DNA of 64,000 nt from Arbacia lixula (lineage: Eukaryota > Echinodermata > Echinoidea > Arbacioida > Arbaciidae). The notes beneath the pieces were generated by a model. That model was not told where the DNA came from. It saw only the letters and a program-made list of their open reading frames with translations, and made no database searches. Each line of letters opens with the position of its first letter. The first letter of the stretch is position 1. A program made the translations under genes and the position numbers. The stretch is taken from NCBI GenBank assembly GCA_963669155.1, contig OZ022597.1:1549673-1613672 (forward strand). The letters run 5' to 3'. This document shows, piece by piece, positions 12,700 through 25,199 of this stretch.

Positions 12700-15280
12700 A
12701 TTTAAACAGAATGACAAAATCAACACACACTGTTTTTCATCAAGGTCCTGTTTAAAATATATTTCTATGTAAAAACATTCAACGGTCAGGATAACCAGTA
12801 AAAACAACCGACAATATTAACACGCTTTGTCAGCAAAGTGTATTTATCGTTATTAAGATTAATGAATTATTAGTAATATTTACAAATTAAACAAATATAT
12901 AATTATAGACATATCCACGACTTGCAGGTTCAGCAAAACACAACACGCAAGCTAAACCATGCTATCAAAGGTGCATACGACAACTATAAACATTCAGTCA
13001 AATCATACAGACAGTGCAATCGCCCCAGAACAAAGGGAAGAGAAAACTACCAGTAAAGATCACGTCACTGAATTCAACACACCACATTAGCACAGACGTC
13101 ACACACCTGTCAGCCATTCTATTGCTAAGCCTGCAAGGCGTTCTTGAATATAAAAAAAGAACAATGAAAGTAGCGACGAAAGGTGATGATAGGTCCATGT
13201 TCTGAGCAACATCCCACAAGCAAGAGGCATTTCACCATGGACATATCATGGATGGACTTCCTTAGACTTCCTTTGATCTATGATGACCGCCGCCTCATAA
13301 AATTCAAGACATTCAGGTGTTTCAAACAATACCCTGTATTTCTAATTAGGCAGTGCCTTCCTCTGAATAACAAAAGAAAATCTGGTTTGAGAAATATGTT
13401 AACTGTTCAGCCTTCGCTGGGAGTTCATAGCTGATCTTATAACAATCACTGAAAATTAGATTGGGGTGAGCTAAGGGAAATTTTGACAAATTGTAAAAAG
13501 AATTTGGTCCGTAACTTTTTCGGACATCTCCGCACCGGAAATCGAGGTTGTTTCCATGGAAGGTGAAACACTCAATAAACGATTTACAAGATATCTGAAA
13601 GGAAATATGATTGCCCAATGGAGGCATTTCTCTGACATGTTTTCGACGGTATTCTCGATTTATCAAAAAAAAACCCGAAGCGACAATGTAATCTGAAATT
13701 CACAGAATCGTATCATTATACGATGTTCTACTACTGCACATGCACTTCAGTACATGAAGTGGTTCTGAAATCTTCTGAGCATACAGAATATATATTCCTC
13801 NNNNNNNNNNNNNNNNNNNNNNNNNNNNNNNNNNNNNNNNNNNNNNNNNNNNNNNNNNNNNNNNNNNNNNNNNNNNNNNNNNNNNNNNNNNNNNNNNNNN
13901 NNNNNNNNNNNNNNNNNNNNNNNNNNNNNNNNNNNNNNNNNNNNNNNNNNNNNNNNNNNNNNNNNNNNNNNNNNNNNNNNNNNNNNNNNNNNNNNNNNNN
14001 GAAAAAACACATCACCGAGCATTGGTTGCTTTTAATAGCCCGACCACTGATTCATGGTGCTTGGATTATCCCAGGGATTACATGAGGTTTTAAAGATAAA
14101 AATCAGACCGAACGAGTGTGTGCGCAGTCCTGGGAAATTCGTGTTAAAAGTTGTTGATTCTGTGCTTTTTCGCGTATTCCGACAATAATCATTATGTTTA
14201 ATCCTACCGTCACCGTTGCAGGAGCGAATTGCGTTGCCTTACAAGTCTTACACGGAATGAGAAAAAACAAATTTCCAACCAGCTCGATGACGTATTTCCT
14301 GTTGATGAATGTTTAAATTCAATTCATTTGATCATCAGAATATTTGTACAAACATCCACTTGTCTCTCTTTTCCTAAATTCCAATTCCAAGCAACGGGAG
14401 AATGCACAGGAAATGGGAAAAAAGCAATGACCATGATGGACGTACATGTAAACGTGATGTAAACGTGATTTATAATAATTTCAGGATGTTGATGGCGAAA
14501 GTAGGCAAGCACTTTTACAAATACATTATTTTTAATTTGAGTTATAGAGAAGTAATTAGAGTGGTAAGGAATTTTCAGAGAAAATATTTGTGTGGTATGT
14601 GAGAGCTTGTGCGAGTAACCATTATTAAACATTTCACTCTTCATGCGCCACAAATTTCATTTTCCAAAACAATGCACACAAATTCCATGCAGCTACATCT
14701 ACTTTTCTACTGTAAAGGTTAAACAAGGGAGAACAACGCGAATGGTAGAATAGTGTCCCACAAGACAGCAGCGGCTGGTATGAAACTTTGAGTTTAATCA
14801 ATGAATCAAAATGCGAGACAAAAAGAGGTACACTTTCGAGAAAAAATCCCATGAGAGTTTTGAATCAAACTGTTACGTCTTATTTTGTTCTGAACACCTG
14901 TATTTCCTAGATTCACTCTTAAAAACATAACACTTGCAATCGTAAATAAAGGGCTCTAATTTTCCATGGTGTTTCCAAAAACTGCAATGAAAGCGCATGG
15001 TCATCATTATGTGTAAACTATAGACGTAGGCCGGACGACTCTAAGGCGTGTTAGAACTCATTTTCTTCATTTTCATCGTCTGTCATTCGAACCACCCGAG
15101 GAATGTGTCATTTCCATACGCAGCGCTTTATTTGTCTGGCAAATCCCCGGCATATCTTTTGCTAGTACCACCAAGAACGAATGAAGCGTATACGCTTCAA
15201 ATCTCCTTTGTATTACGTATAATTATTAGGAACTCTAATCTGTTTCCAATTTTTGGTCCAATTTCTTAATTATCACGCCA
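12700..15280. other. No gene seen; contains the gap
   Basis: AT-rich. A 106-codon minus frame at 13346-13666 has no recognisable motif. Confidence 0.55.
13801..14000. other. Assembly gap (200 N)
   Basis: Exactly 200 unknown bases, likely a nominal gap size. Nothing can be said about content. Confidence 0.99.
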
Positions 15281-15283
15281 AAA

Positions 15284-15286
<3 letters not shown>

Positions 15287-15362
<76 letters not shown>

Positions 15363-15480
15363 TATATATCCCCCTCTCTCTTCCCCTTTCTTTCAGTCTC
15401 TCTCCTTATCTCTCTCTCTTTATATGTATCTCTCTCTCTCTCACACACACACACACATGCACACACACACACACGCACAT
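15287..15480 (+). repeat. (CT)n(TA)n(CA)n compound microsatellite
   Basis: CTCTCT to 15327, TATATA to about 15358, more CT, then ACACAC. Confidence 0.97.
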
Positions 15481-15751
15481 ACACACACGCCCACGCAAAC
15501 ACATTCTGATGCTGGTAAATTATGGGTGAGTTGATACGTTCTGTTTTTCTGCATGATGCACGCATAGTTTCAACTGAAGATATTTATGAAAGAAGTGAGT
15601 AGGAAAATCATAAGGGAGATCAAAAAGCGCTGCGACAAGATGGTATGTAGACAATAACAACATCACAAAATATAATTTGAATGAAGAGCGCCATCAACGG
15701 AAGCAGGAGTATTAAGAAACTTTCTGGTACGCCAGTTACTGCTGAGGATAT

Positions 15752-15789
15752 ATTTTTTTTTTTTTTTTTTTTTTTGGGGGGGGGGGGGT
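15752..15789 (+). repeat. Homopolymer junction poly-T then poly-G
   Basis: About 24 T residues run directly into about 12 G residues; assembly length is unlikely to be exact. Confidence 0.9.
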
Positions 15790-16257
15790 CAAAGTTTGCA
15801 AATGCACGGGTTTGGGGCTTCTTCCCGAGTTTGAAGGGGGAAAAGTTGTTGGAAAAAATTCTCTTTGATATTTATTTGCCTGTCACCAATCTAAACTAGA
15901 ATGTACATTGCTACCCCTATCTGTTCCAATCATGTTACAAGTATTTGTGAATTGTCGACACGGTAATCTCTCCTGTGAATGCGAATGCTGGTTGCAGGCA
16001 TGACAAGAACAACAATTGACCTTTCATCGTGAAGATGAATCACAGCAAGAAACATAAAACGGAAGAGAAAGACAACCACTGGCTTTGATATTAATCCCAT
16101 ATGCAGATATGTGTAGACTGTGTTGTCGGCAATATGATTAGCTGAAATAGATGCTATATCTGATTTACTTCAGATTGAACAACGATATGGGCTGATTAAG
16201 GGACAATGCGGAGCGGAAAGCAGGATAGAGAACGATGCGTGTTTGTGCATCTGATAT

Positions 16258-16271
16258 AGAAAGAGAAAGAA

Positions 16272-16339
<68 letters not shown>

Positions 16340-16485
16340 AGAGAGAGAGGGAGAGAGAGAGAGACAGGGAGAGAGACAGAGAGAGAGAAAAAAAAAAGAG
16401 AAGGGAGAGAGAGAGAGAAAAAGAGACAGGAAGGGAAAGAGTGAGAGAGAGAGTGAGAGACAGAGACAGGGAGAGAGAGAGAGGG

Positions 16486-16537
<52 letters not shown>

Positions 16538-16573
16538 AAGGGAAAGAGTGAGAGAGAGAGAGAGAGAGAGAGA

Positions 16574-16664
<91 letters not shown>

Positions 16665-16671
16665 GGAGACA
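16258..16671 (+). repeat. (GA)n with two embedded (GT)n tracts
   Basis: Purine-rich for over 400 bp; the block GACAGGAAGGGAAAGAGTGA occurs twice, as does the GAGAG-(GT)11-GAGAG unit, showing segmental duplication within the microsatellite. Confidence 0.95.
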
Positions 16672-17113
16672 TACAAAATTGAGAGACAGGCATACCCATG
16701 TAAGGAGAAAGAGGAAGAAGAATAACGTGATAGAGAGTGGAACAGATAGGAATAATTGTAGACGCTTGAACAATGAGAGAAAATGGATGATGGGTAAAAT
16801 GAATTTCATAGACAAGAGAGAGATAAGGAAGGGCAAGTCAAAGTAGAAAAGGTAGACAGATGCAGAAGGAGAAAAGGTGTGTGTGGGGGGGGGGGGGGAG
16901 GGGTAGGCAGAGACAGAGACTGAGAGATACCGAGAAGGGGGTAGATACCAACACGCAGATATAATTATTTCGCAGTGTTCGCGGAAAAGGAGCTTTGCGA
17001 TAGGATCGACGTTACATAGAAGAGATCATTGTCATTAAATATCACTGCTGTCATCCTTTTCACATCTAAAAATACGTGAAGTTGTGTAAACGGTACATGG
17101 TACACCCTTCTAG

Positions 17114-17221
17114 GGGAGTATCCCCTTCTCGGCTGCGCGATCCTGGCGCTGGTTCAAGATCATGTGCATAATCGGTCCACTCCCTCAGGGTACTTGTACT
17201 CAAGGATGGAGGGCAACAGCG
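17114..17221 (+). repeat. Family R dispersed repeat, copy 1
   Basis: GTATCCCCTTCTCGGCTGCG, GGCGCTGGTTCAAGATCAT, TACTTGTACTCAAGGATGGA, GGGCAACAGC. Paralleled at 49.3 kb. Confidence 0.6.
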
Positions 17222-18224
17222 CGGATAAAGTGTATTGATGGACATGGCGAAAGACAGTGGGTTGGAGACAGATCACAAATTCTTTAGTGCGTTACAGACT
17301 TGATCTTTCCCATTAACCACTTGTGTGCCAGATTAATACACTTTCTATTGGACTAGCGTGCACTACTGTTGAGAAGAATACATAAATAGCACACAAAGTG
17401 TTATGTTATTCTGCGAAATTACGCCCTCATCGGTGGTTAAAATCTGCAACATTCAGTCATCGTTCGTGTTGATTTTTTTTTTAAATACGCCCGTTGACGC
17501 ATTGTCACGTGATCGTTTGACTACCCAATCACGCGCGAGAAGTTAAAGGCGTGTCAAGTTCGTTTGCTTGCATCATGGAATGTTAATTCGATCATCTTTA
17601 CACGCTAAACATTGTAATAGAGAACGAGATGATCTGTAAGGATTGCTCGATATGATGAATATCACACGCACAAATTCGTTGCCAAGGGGAGAAGGACTAT
17701 CATGATACAGGCACGCGTCTGTCAAATAAATCTCGAACATCATTTTGAGATTTGGTGAATGAATTTATCTTCGATTTTCAGGACAATTGTGGTACTGGGG
17801 GACAATAGGGAAGGCTCTCCCCTGAGCGCTCTAAACGATTGGTGTTGGGTTGAATTGACTATAAAAAGGGTCTTTACGTGGTCCGATAATGGTGAATGAA
17901 AAGTGATTTCAAAGTCTTTATCATGTATTGCAATATAGCCAATGCACATAGTCATGAGGTTCAATGCATCACTGCAAGAACACAACACGAAAAAAAAAAA
18001 ACATGTATGGGAATAGTGGTTGATCTCTAATTAAAATTCAGGTCCAAGACAACAAATATCAACGGCAAAATTTTCACGATACAAGTTGAAGTATTCATTC
18101 ACAAACACTGTTTTTGTGTGCTTTTCTAAGTAATTTCAAAATACTTACATAGTATATGTCACGTTCCACTCAGAGAACATTTATAATTGTAGGAGCTTTT
18201 ATGGAACAAGTGTTAACATATCCA

Positions 18225-18400
18225 GTATTTACAAAGAAATTTTAGGCATACACACAGTAGTAAGGATAGGGTGGTCCATCCTGTGAATGAACGAAAAACA
18301 AGTCAGATGAATAGAGCACGCTATCCTTACTACTGGGTGTATGCCTAAAAATTCTTTGTAAATTGAAAAAAACCCAGAAAGCCCTTTCACTAAAATCTAT
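18225..18400. repeat. Family J hairpin repeat, copy 1
   Basis: TAGGCATACACACAGTAGTA and its mirror TACTACTGGGTGTATGCCTA flank a short centre. Followed by AGAAAGCCCTTTCACTAAAA, also found at 43.78 kb. Confidence 0.75.
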
Positions 18401-18590
18401 ATCCTGTATTATTTCTAAGGGCTTTATAATAGTAATACCCCGATCACTGCATGTTTCTTAGTCTTAATGACACCTGTCCAATCGCAAGGGATTATACCTG
18501 TTAGCATTATGGTAGCCTATGCGAATGCCTTTGTATGGGGATATGGACATTCCTCTCTATACATATTGGGTATCCAAGTACACACCTGGG

Positions 18591-18917
18591 TGGTGTTTCA
18601 CCAAGCTGTTCGTGAGCTACGAACGACTTTACGAACCACCGGTGATCCCTTCTTGTGCTAAATCACATTCTCAATGATTTTGATTCCCATCAGCTTAAGT
18701 TCAAATCTCATGTTTATAAATTAAATTTTTTGCCGTTAACAATACTTTGTCTGAATACAAAGTTTATGATTTGTCAAATTATATCAGGATTGTTGAAAAT
18801 GAACTCCCATAATGTTAAAACAGGAACATAGTGGTGTCGCATTTAGCACAAGAAGGGATAACCAGTCGTTCGTAAAGTCGTTCGTAGCTACTTTACGAAC
18901 GGCTTGGTGAAACACAC
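18591..18917. mobile_element. Family B inverted-repeat element, copy 2
   Basis: GGTGTTTCACCAAGCTGTTC left and CGGCTTGGTGAAACACAC right. Arms carry CTTCTTGTGCTAAAT and its mirror TTTAGCACAAGAAGGG. About 325 bp, no coding capacity. Confidence 0.85.
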
Positions 18918-19159
18918 TGGATGAAACAAATAGGGTTAGGTAGCCGCGCGGTGACCTCAATGCAATGTTATTTAATGTATTGTTTTCAGATAATTCTGTG
19001 CCAATAGTTTAACCATTCCCTCAAGAGCAGTCTTTATTTGTGAATTATTAAACAAAATAGTGGTAAAGACTTAGGGTGACTGTGGAATAGTGCCGAATAA
19101 ATTATACAGAAAAAGAAAACGAAGTGTCCTGAAATATATAGTGACATTTGCCACACATG

Positions 19160-19610
19160 AATAGATATCTAATAAATATGTGATCCCTATTATCCGAGAT
19201 CGTCGGGCGGTATAGGGTTTCATCTGAATCACGTAATGCCCCCCCCCCCTCATTTTTTTAGGTGTAAATCACCAGAAAGTAATACGCTCCGTCAGTCACC
19301 CGGATAATAAATCCAATGGGATTTATGTCCGCAATGTGATACAGTACATTACCTTTAAACCACGGAAACAGTGGCGCACTCGATTTACCATCATCCTAAC
19401 GCGAATCGTATCCTGCCCAATCGTTTAGTCATGTGCCCCGCTAACGCGGAATCTAAACACAAATGAGATAAACATCTAGAAAGCGACACGAATCATATCA
19501 TTCGCTCAATTTCACAGATTGATACTCAGATATAGTTTGTGATCCCCATTATCTCGCATTGTGGGGTGGGATAGAGTTTCGTGCCAAACACGTAATGCTC
19601 CGATTTCATT
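19160..19610 (+). repeat. Direct repeat pair separated by about 360 bp
   Basis: TGTGATCCCTATTATCCGAG...GGGTTTCATCTGAATCACGTAATGC and TGTGATCCCCATTATCTCGC...AGAGTTTCGTGCCAAACACGTAATGC share a block of about 85 bp. Possible arms of a degraded element. Confidence 0.5.
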
Positions 19611-20068
19611 TCGACATATTGCCGATTTTGATTCTCTCAGCAGTTAGCACGGTTTGGCTGTGTAAAGTGACAAACCACAAGTCTACAACATTGCTAGTTA
19701 GGGATTTGAGCAATTTGAAAAAGACATGTACTTGATTAATTTTCTGCTCATGAATTTTGTTTGTTTTTACTTGTGCAACTCTATCATCGTTTCTTTTAAC
19801 CTCCTTTCATAATTATGGCAATACTCCGTAGATCCAGGTGCGTTTCGTTGTAAGGTTCATATTCATTTTGTGTCGAACAGTATTGCTCTATTTTGTTTAA
19901 ATTGGTTTGCTGCCCTTGTTTTCTCTTTTTTCACCTTCGTGTCCTCACCTCGGTTTTGAGAATTTTCACTAAGTAACTTTCTTCTTCAATTCTGTAGTTC
20001 ATGTGTACTTGTTGATACCGTCATATCAAGTGTATTTACACACCCACACACATCTACTCACGTATTAA

Positions 20069-20080
20069 TCTCTCTCTCCA

Positions 20081-20128
<48 letters not shown>

Positions 20129-20246
20129 TCTCTCTATTTCTGCCTCTCTCTCTTTCTATCTCTCTCTCTCTCTCTCCCTCTCTTTCTCTCTCTCCCTCTC
20201 TTTCTCTCTTTCTATCTCTCTCTCTCTCACTCTCTCTTTCTCTCTA

Positions 20247-20345
<99 letters not shown>
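20069..20345 (+). repeat. (CT)n microsatellite
   Basis: CT dinucleotides with TTTCT and TATCT interruptions. A separate (GT)n lies at 20709-20743. Confidence 0.97.
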
Positions 20346-20712
20346 CATTCATAACCTCCCCCCATCCTACCACATCTGCTAGGCTGCTAATCGGGTACTT
20401 TAAGTCGCCATTCAGGTGTAATCCCTCCTTAATTGGAAGTAGGCCTACTCTGTCCTAATCTGACAAAAGAAAGCAATTAACAAAAGAGCCTTTTCTTGTA
20501 AATGATTGTATCTGTCTCTCGCTTTGTCATCAATGCAACACCACATCATATTAGATTGCATATCTCGCAGCAATACTAATATTTCTTGTCCAGATTTTGG
20601 CCGTATGTAGGGAATGCTGGGTACAACCTAAGAATACCACTAACCCAGATTTGAGTGATTTGTAACTTGCTTCCTTTTTTCACAGTGGGGCAGTACTTGT
20701 CTGCCGCGTGTA

Positions 20713-20743
<31 letters not shown>

Positions 20744-21008
20744 AACTTTAAATTATACCATCTCAATTAAACGAGCGAATAAGAAAGCCCAATCCTTTTG
20801 GCGTAGACATACATGCACAAAGTCGCATGTGCACGTTACTTATGCCGTTATGCAGCTTTGGCACAAATAGAGTATCCAGACAGGATGGGCCATTTGCAAA
20901 TGTCATAAAACCCAGCAGGTTTTAGAAGTATACTCTGAGGATGACGTGAATGAAATTTCACAGTCATAGCTTCACAAACCTATTCAGGAAAAGTGGAAAA
21001 TTATCCTT

Positions 21009-21381
21009 GCATATACTGTACTGGGAAGACCAAAAAAAACCTTCAAAAGGGGGTCGTAAGTAACCTTCTTGCCAATGGTCTAAAAATCATGTATTGTTCA
21101 TTTTTAGAAACTTGCTGAAAGTTATTTGCCCTCAAATGATCCACATTTGGAGTAATTAGTGATTAAATCCCAAATTCTCAAAATGTTCGGGCCGAACAAT
21201 TCCAGGATTTGGGATTTAATCCCTAATCAGTCAAAATGTGGATCATTTGAGGGCAAATAACTTTCAGCAAGTTTCTAAAATGAACAATAAATAAACATTA
21301 GATCATTGGCAAGAAGATTGCTCACGATCCCCTTTTGAAGGTTTTTTTTTTGTCTTCCCAGTAGAGTATATTCCCTTTAAA
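21009..21381. mobile_element. Family A palindromic MITE, copy 1
   Basis: About 375 bp. Two long inverted arms run from ATACTGTACTGGGAAGAC through GTTATTTGCCCTCAAATGAT to a centre near AAAATGTTCGGGCCGAACA, and mirror back to CTTCCCAGTA and CCCTTTAAA. No coding capacity. Confidence 0.85.
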
Positions 21382-21389
21382 GTTTGAAA

Positions 21390-22989
21390 CGTAGCGACCA
21401 TAGTCTACATTCACATTGCCCATGTCAGCGTGCGGTGCGTCAGGCAGCGGGCTTTGCTCGCATTGAACGCATGCACTGTGGGTCTGGTGCGGACCAAAGC
21501 GCACAGCGGTCCCCGGTCTCTAGGCTATAAAAGCCTGTAGGTTTTGGATGACCAGAACCTCCTCGCAAACTAGCGATTGTTATAATTCCACTTTACGTCC
21601 ATTTCCAGTTTTATTATTTGGAGGGAATGTACCCAGACCCTGTCTGTAAGGAGAAGAAAAGTTTGATAGAAAGATGAATTAAATCGAAGCATAGCAAGCA
21701 AGTTCAAAGACTGATTAAAGATGGACAATCAGACATATCATGAGAAAAATTGTAGTTTTTGAAAATCATCAAATGTAGCACTGAGATATTAGCATTTAAG
21801 CTGTTGTCCGAATAAAACTGCTGCTTAATCATGTTGTCATGGGAATTATATGTTTTACATGTGGACAAAAATCACATGTGGCAGGCACAGAAGCAAGAAA
21901 AGCATGCTAAAATCCTGACATGAAGTTGATTGGAAAAACAATGGTAAAATCAAACAGGTGAACATTTGAGGACGAATCCAAAGAAATGCGTTTGTGAAAT
22001 CCTCAAAAAGAGCAGAAAGGTGAGGGAATGTGACATAAAACGTAGATCTTTGTTCAAAAACGCCAATAGTTGTTATCATTCCCGTTAGATTTTATTTACG
22101 GATTCAGGGTTAAGGAAAAGGGACTTTGAACTGAATATGATGTAATGAAGTGAAGTGTCGTAACAATTATGTTAGATATGATGATGGAAAAGTAATAGGA
22201 GCTTTGCTAAGTTTGTGTAGGAATGTTAACCCGCTGGTAACTGGTGCGGAACGGGTTCTTCTTTCTGTTATTTTTCTGTTTGTAGTGTCGTAACCATGGT
22301 AACAATTCGGTGAGGTATAATGATGGAAAAGTGATAGAGGCATTGACAAGATACTGAAAGCAAGTTTAATTGGATACGGCACTGGATAGTGAGCTAATGT
22401 AGATGAAGGTGCATGTAGTACTTGTGTTTATGTCTAAGCTGGAGGTTATTATACGCATACAGTAAGCACCCTTTATCCGTGCCCTATCATCTACACTAAG
22501 CCAGAGAGAAAGTCTAAGTGTCCATTCTTACTTGTAGTGGCAGAAGTGAATCAGACAGAAACAAACTCCAAAGCAGAGATTACCACGTACTTTAGATATT
22601 AACCATACTATCTATTATGTACATCACCTTACATTTAGATTGTTTATTGTTATTTTGTGCTGACACCGGCCCGAAAAATGTGGTGGACGAATTAGCGGGC
22701 GCCAGCCTAACAATATGGATTACCCTAGAATACAACAGCCTCTAAAGGGCTTTGGTATAGAGCAAGTTATATTTATCCTCTCTGAGCTTTTTGTTTTCAA
22801 ATATATTTTTGAATATTGTTTTTCTGAATACGTTTCATTTTTGTCTTGTATTAAATCACACCAAATGGTTAGTCATTAGTCATGTTAGTGCTACTTCCAG
22901 GACAGCTGCGTTTCAATTTTTATTTCTTTTAAAAACGAATAATTCAGACGTATTCCTGAGCCTCCTACACTAATCATATAATATGTAAT

Positions 22990-22990
<1 letters not shown>
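21390..22990. other. No gene seen
   Basis: Includes a short duplication near 22.2 kb. Moderately higher GC at 21.4-21.5 kb without an open coding series. Confidence 0.55.
22157..22350 (+). repeat. Diverged direct duplication
   Basis: TGTCGTAACAATTATGTTAG...ATGATGGAAAAGTAATAGGAG and, about 115 bp on, TGTCGTAACCATGGTAACAA...ATGATGGAAAAGTGATAGAGG. Confidence 0.6.
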
Positions 22991-22992
<2 letters not shown>

Positions 22993-23060
<68 letters not shown>

Positions 23061-23070
23061 GTCTCTTTCT
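22993..23070 (+). repeat. (CT)n microsatellite
   Basis: About 35 CT units with minor interruptions. Confidence 0.97.
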
Positions 23071-23666
23071 GTTTCTCTCTGTCACTTCGCCGTTCCTGAC
23101 TTGGCCTGTCTCGTAAATTCCTCCGCATAGTCAGTCTATAATAAGGCCTCAAAGGCTTTGGTTTTATTTCGGTAAGCGGTATAATCCCAAACACATGATA
23201 ATCGCGCCGTAGGTGGGTCGGTTCCACATCCGCGGTTAGTGCTAAATTAGGAACAAAAGGAAAATCATAAAAAGCAGGGCATTTTACAACTGAGTCACAC
23301 TCATCTTTCATTATGTTTGTGAAGATTTTAGCATAACTCTGCCCTATTCCAATTAGAAGACACGTGTAACACTCGGGGCACGGCTACAATAAGTACGGTG
23401 TGAAATGCTTTAAAATTTAGATATATAGTCCTTTTTTGGCCATTTCCACGTGTGCTGGGTCATAATGGATACGATTGAAAATATTGTAACTGTTTCCTGG
23501 ATATAAGAGCACATTTACGGACTGTGGTATAAAATATGGAACAAATAGTAACAGAATAGTGAAAAAGAAACCAAAAAATAAAACCAAACCGAATATACCT
23601 CAAAGTGCCATTTTAGAGCAAAGAACCATTTTTGAGAGTTATTATTTTATTCAAGATTGAGAAAGA

Positions 23667-23708
23667 AGTGTGAGAGAAAGAGAGAGAGAGGGGGGGGGAG
23701 AGAGAGAG

Positions 23709-23762
<54 letters not shown>

Positions 23763-23881
23763 TGGGTAAAGAGAGAGAGGGAAAGAGAGAGAGACAGAGA
23801 GAGGGGGATGGGGAGAGGGGAGGGGGGAGAGAGAGAGCGGGAAGAGAGACAGAGACAGAGACAGAGAGAGACAGAGAGAGA

Positions 23882-23945
<64 letters not shown>
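23667..23945 (+). repeat. (GA)n microsatellite with poly-G runs
   Basis: GA dinucleotides interrupted by GGGGGGTGGG-type runs; followed by ACAGACAGACAGAC at about 24045. Confidence 0.97.
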
Positions 23946-24406
23946 ACAGTAGGATAAATGGAAAGGTTAGAGAGAGGCGGGGAGGAGTTCAGAAGCCCGG
24001 CGATGGGGAATAGCAAGAGAGGGGAAAGTAGACAATGACAGACATACAGACAGACAGACAAACAAAAGTGAAGAGTAAGAGTGATAAATATGGAATTGTG
24101 TCTGTATGTCTTCAGGGGTGAGGGGTGGAGAGAGAGATACATGAACTTAGTGAAATTGATGCGAACATTGACAGTTTACCGTACCGGGTACTTTTTTTGT
24201 ATCAGGAACTGTACATAAACTGTCTACAGAGGGCGTTTAACGATTCAAAACACTGTCACATGACGTGCACAGCGTTCTAAGAAAGTGCTATTTGATGTAA
24301 GTTTAAAATGCCATTAATGTACAAGGTTTCGTACAAAAAAAGAAAAGAGGAAAAAGGAAGAAGGAAAAAAGAAAGTTTCTCTTCCCCTTTCACTTTCTTC
24401 TGATCT

Positions 24407-24408
<2 letters not shown>

Positions 24409-24442
<34 letters not shown>

Positions 24443-24455
24443 CACATACACACAC
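24409..24455 (+). repeat. (CT)n(CA)n microsatellite
   Basis: CTCTCT then AAACACATACACACACA. Confidence 0.95.
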
Positions 24456-24766
24456 ATGCTCACCCTGCTCACCCCATTTCCCTTCTCCCTCACATACCCC
24501 ACTCCCTCATGAAACATTCAGTACAATGACACAACCGACAGTGAAACCAAATTCCTTGCTTCTTTGTTCTATGGTCATATCTCTATTTCCAGTTTACAGC
24601 ATGGATACAGAATATACATTTCATATTCATTAAATATACAAAAGTTAGTATAATCATATTTTCAGTACAGTTAAAATATACCCTCATTTTTAAGAGCACG
24701 ATAATCGAATTCACACACATGCACGAATTCCACTAATATTTGACATTACTTAAATTGTTTTAAACA

Positions 24767-25195
24767 GAGTGTGTCTCGTTTACAAAAGTTATGTAACTTG
24801 GGATATAACTCGACTGAATCCCTCGATGGCTCCACGCACAGTGAAAGGATCACCCTATGGTCCAACCACCTCCAGTCTGTGACGCGCCAGGTCTCCATCG
24901 GTCCTAGTGAATCACTACCCCCATTTTCAAGTCAGAAATGGCCAACCTGGCAATGTCTCAATCGCCTGCGGTCTGGCATACGACGGTGTAAAGTCCTTAT
25001 GCAGAAATGGGGGTACAACAGGAATGGAGACACAACCTGTGACTTTGGGGAGGACCAGACGATGCAACACCTTTTGGTCTGCCCTCTCCTACCAGAGCCT
25101 TGCACCACCAACGATCTGGAGTCGCTCAACCCCAAAGCCAGACCGTGTATCCTCCACTGGACAGGACTTGTGTAGTGACCCGAGAAGAAGAAGAA
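24767..25195 (+). mobile_element. CR1/Jockey-like LINE 3' fragment
   Basis: The translation contains WQCLNRLRSGIRRCKVLMQKWG, then CDFGEDQTMQHLLVCPLL, the widespread C-terminal block of Jockey/CR1-like RT polyproteins (here shown in two parts: WQCLNRLRSGIRRC and KVLMQKWG). It ends with a stop near 25173 and an AGAAGAAGAAGA-containing tail. Upstream domains are absent. Confidence 0.75.
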
Positions 25196-25199
25196 CTCG

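Larger units (their letters stand above)
16850..20060. other. Repeats only, no gene seen
   Basis: Families R, J, B and the 19.2/19.5-kb direct pair occupy much of this stretch; the rest is unremarkable AT-rich sequence. Confidence 0.6.

Noticed and set aside
13346..13666. 106-codon minus-strand frame with mixed composition
   Set aside because: No recognisable motif, no splice-linked neighbour and length possible by chance in 64 kb.
16165..16836. Frames of up to 223 codons with Ser-Leu-His-Thr repeats
   Set aside because: Translation of the (GA)n/(GT)n tract; the same holds for frames at 4.2, 9.1, 11.7, 15.3, 20.2 and 23.7 kb.
22970..23311. 113-codon minus-strand frame beginning MKDECDSVVKCPAFYDF
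   Set aside because: Non-repetitive first half looks protein-like, but it runs into a (CT)n tract and no exon partner or family is recognised.
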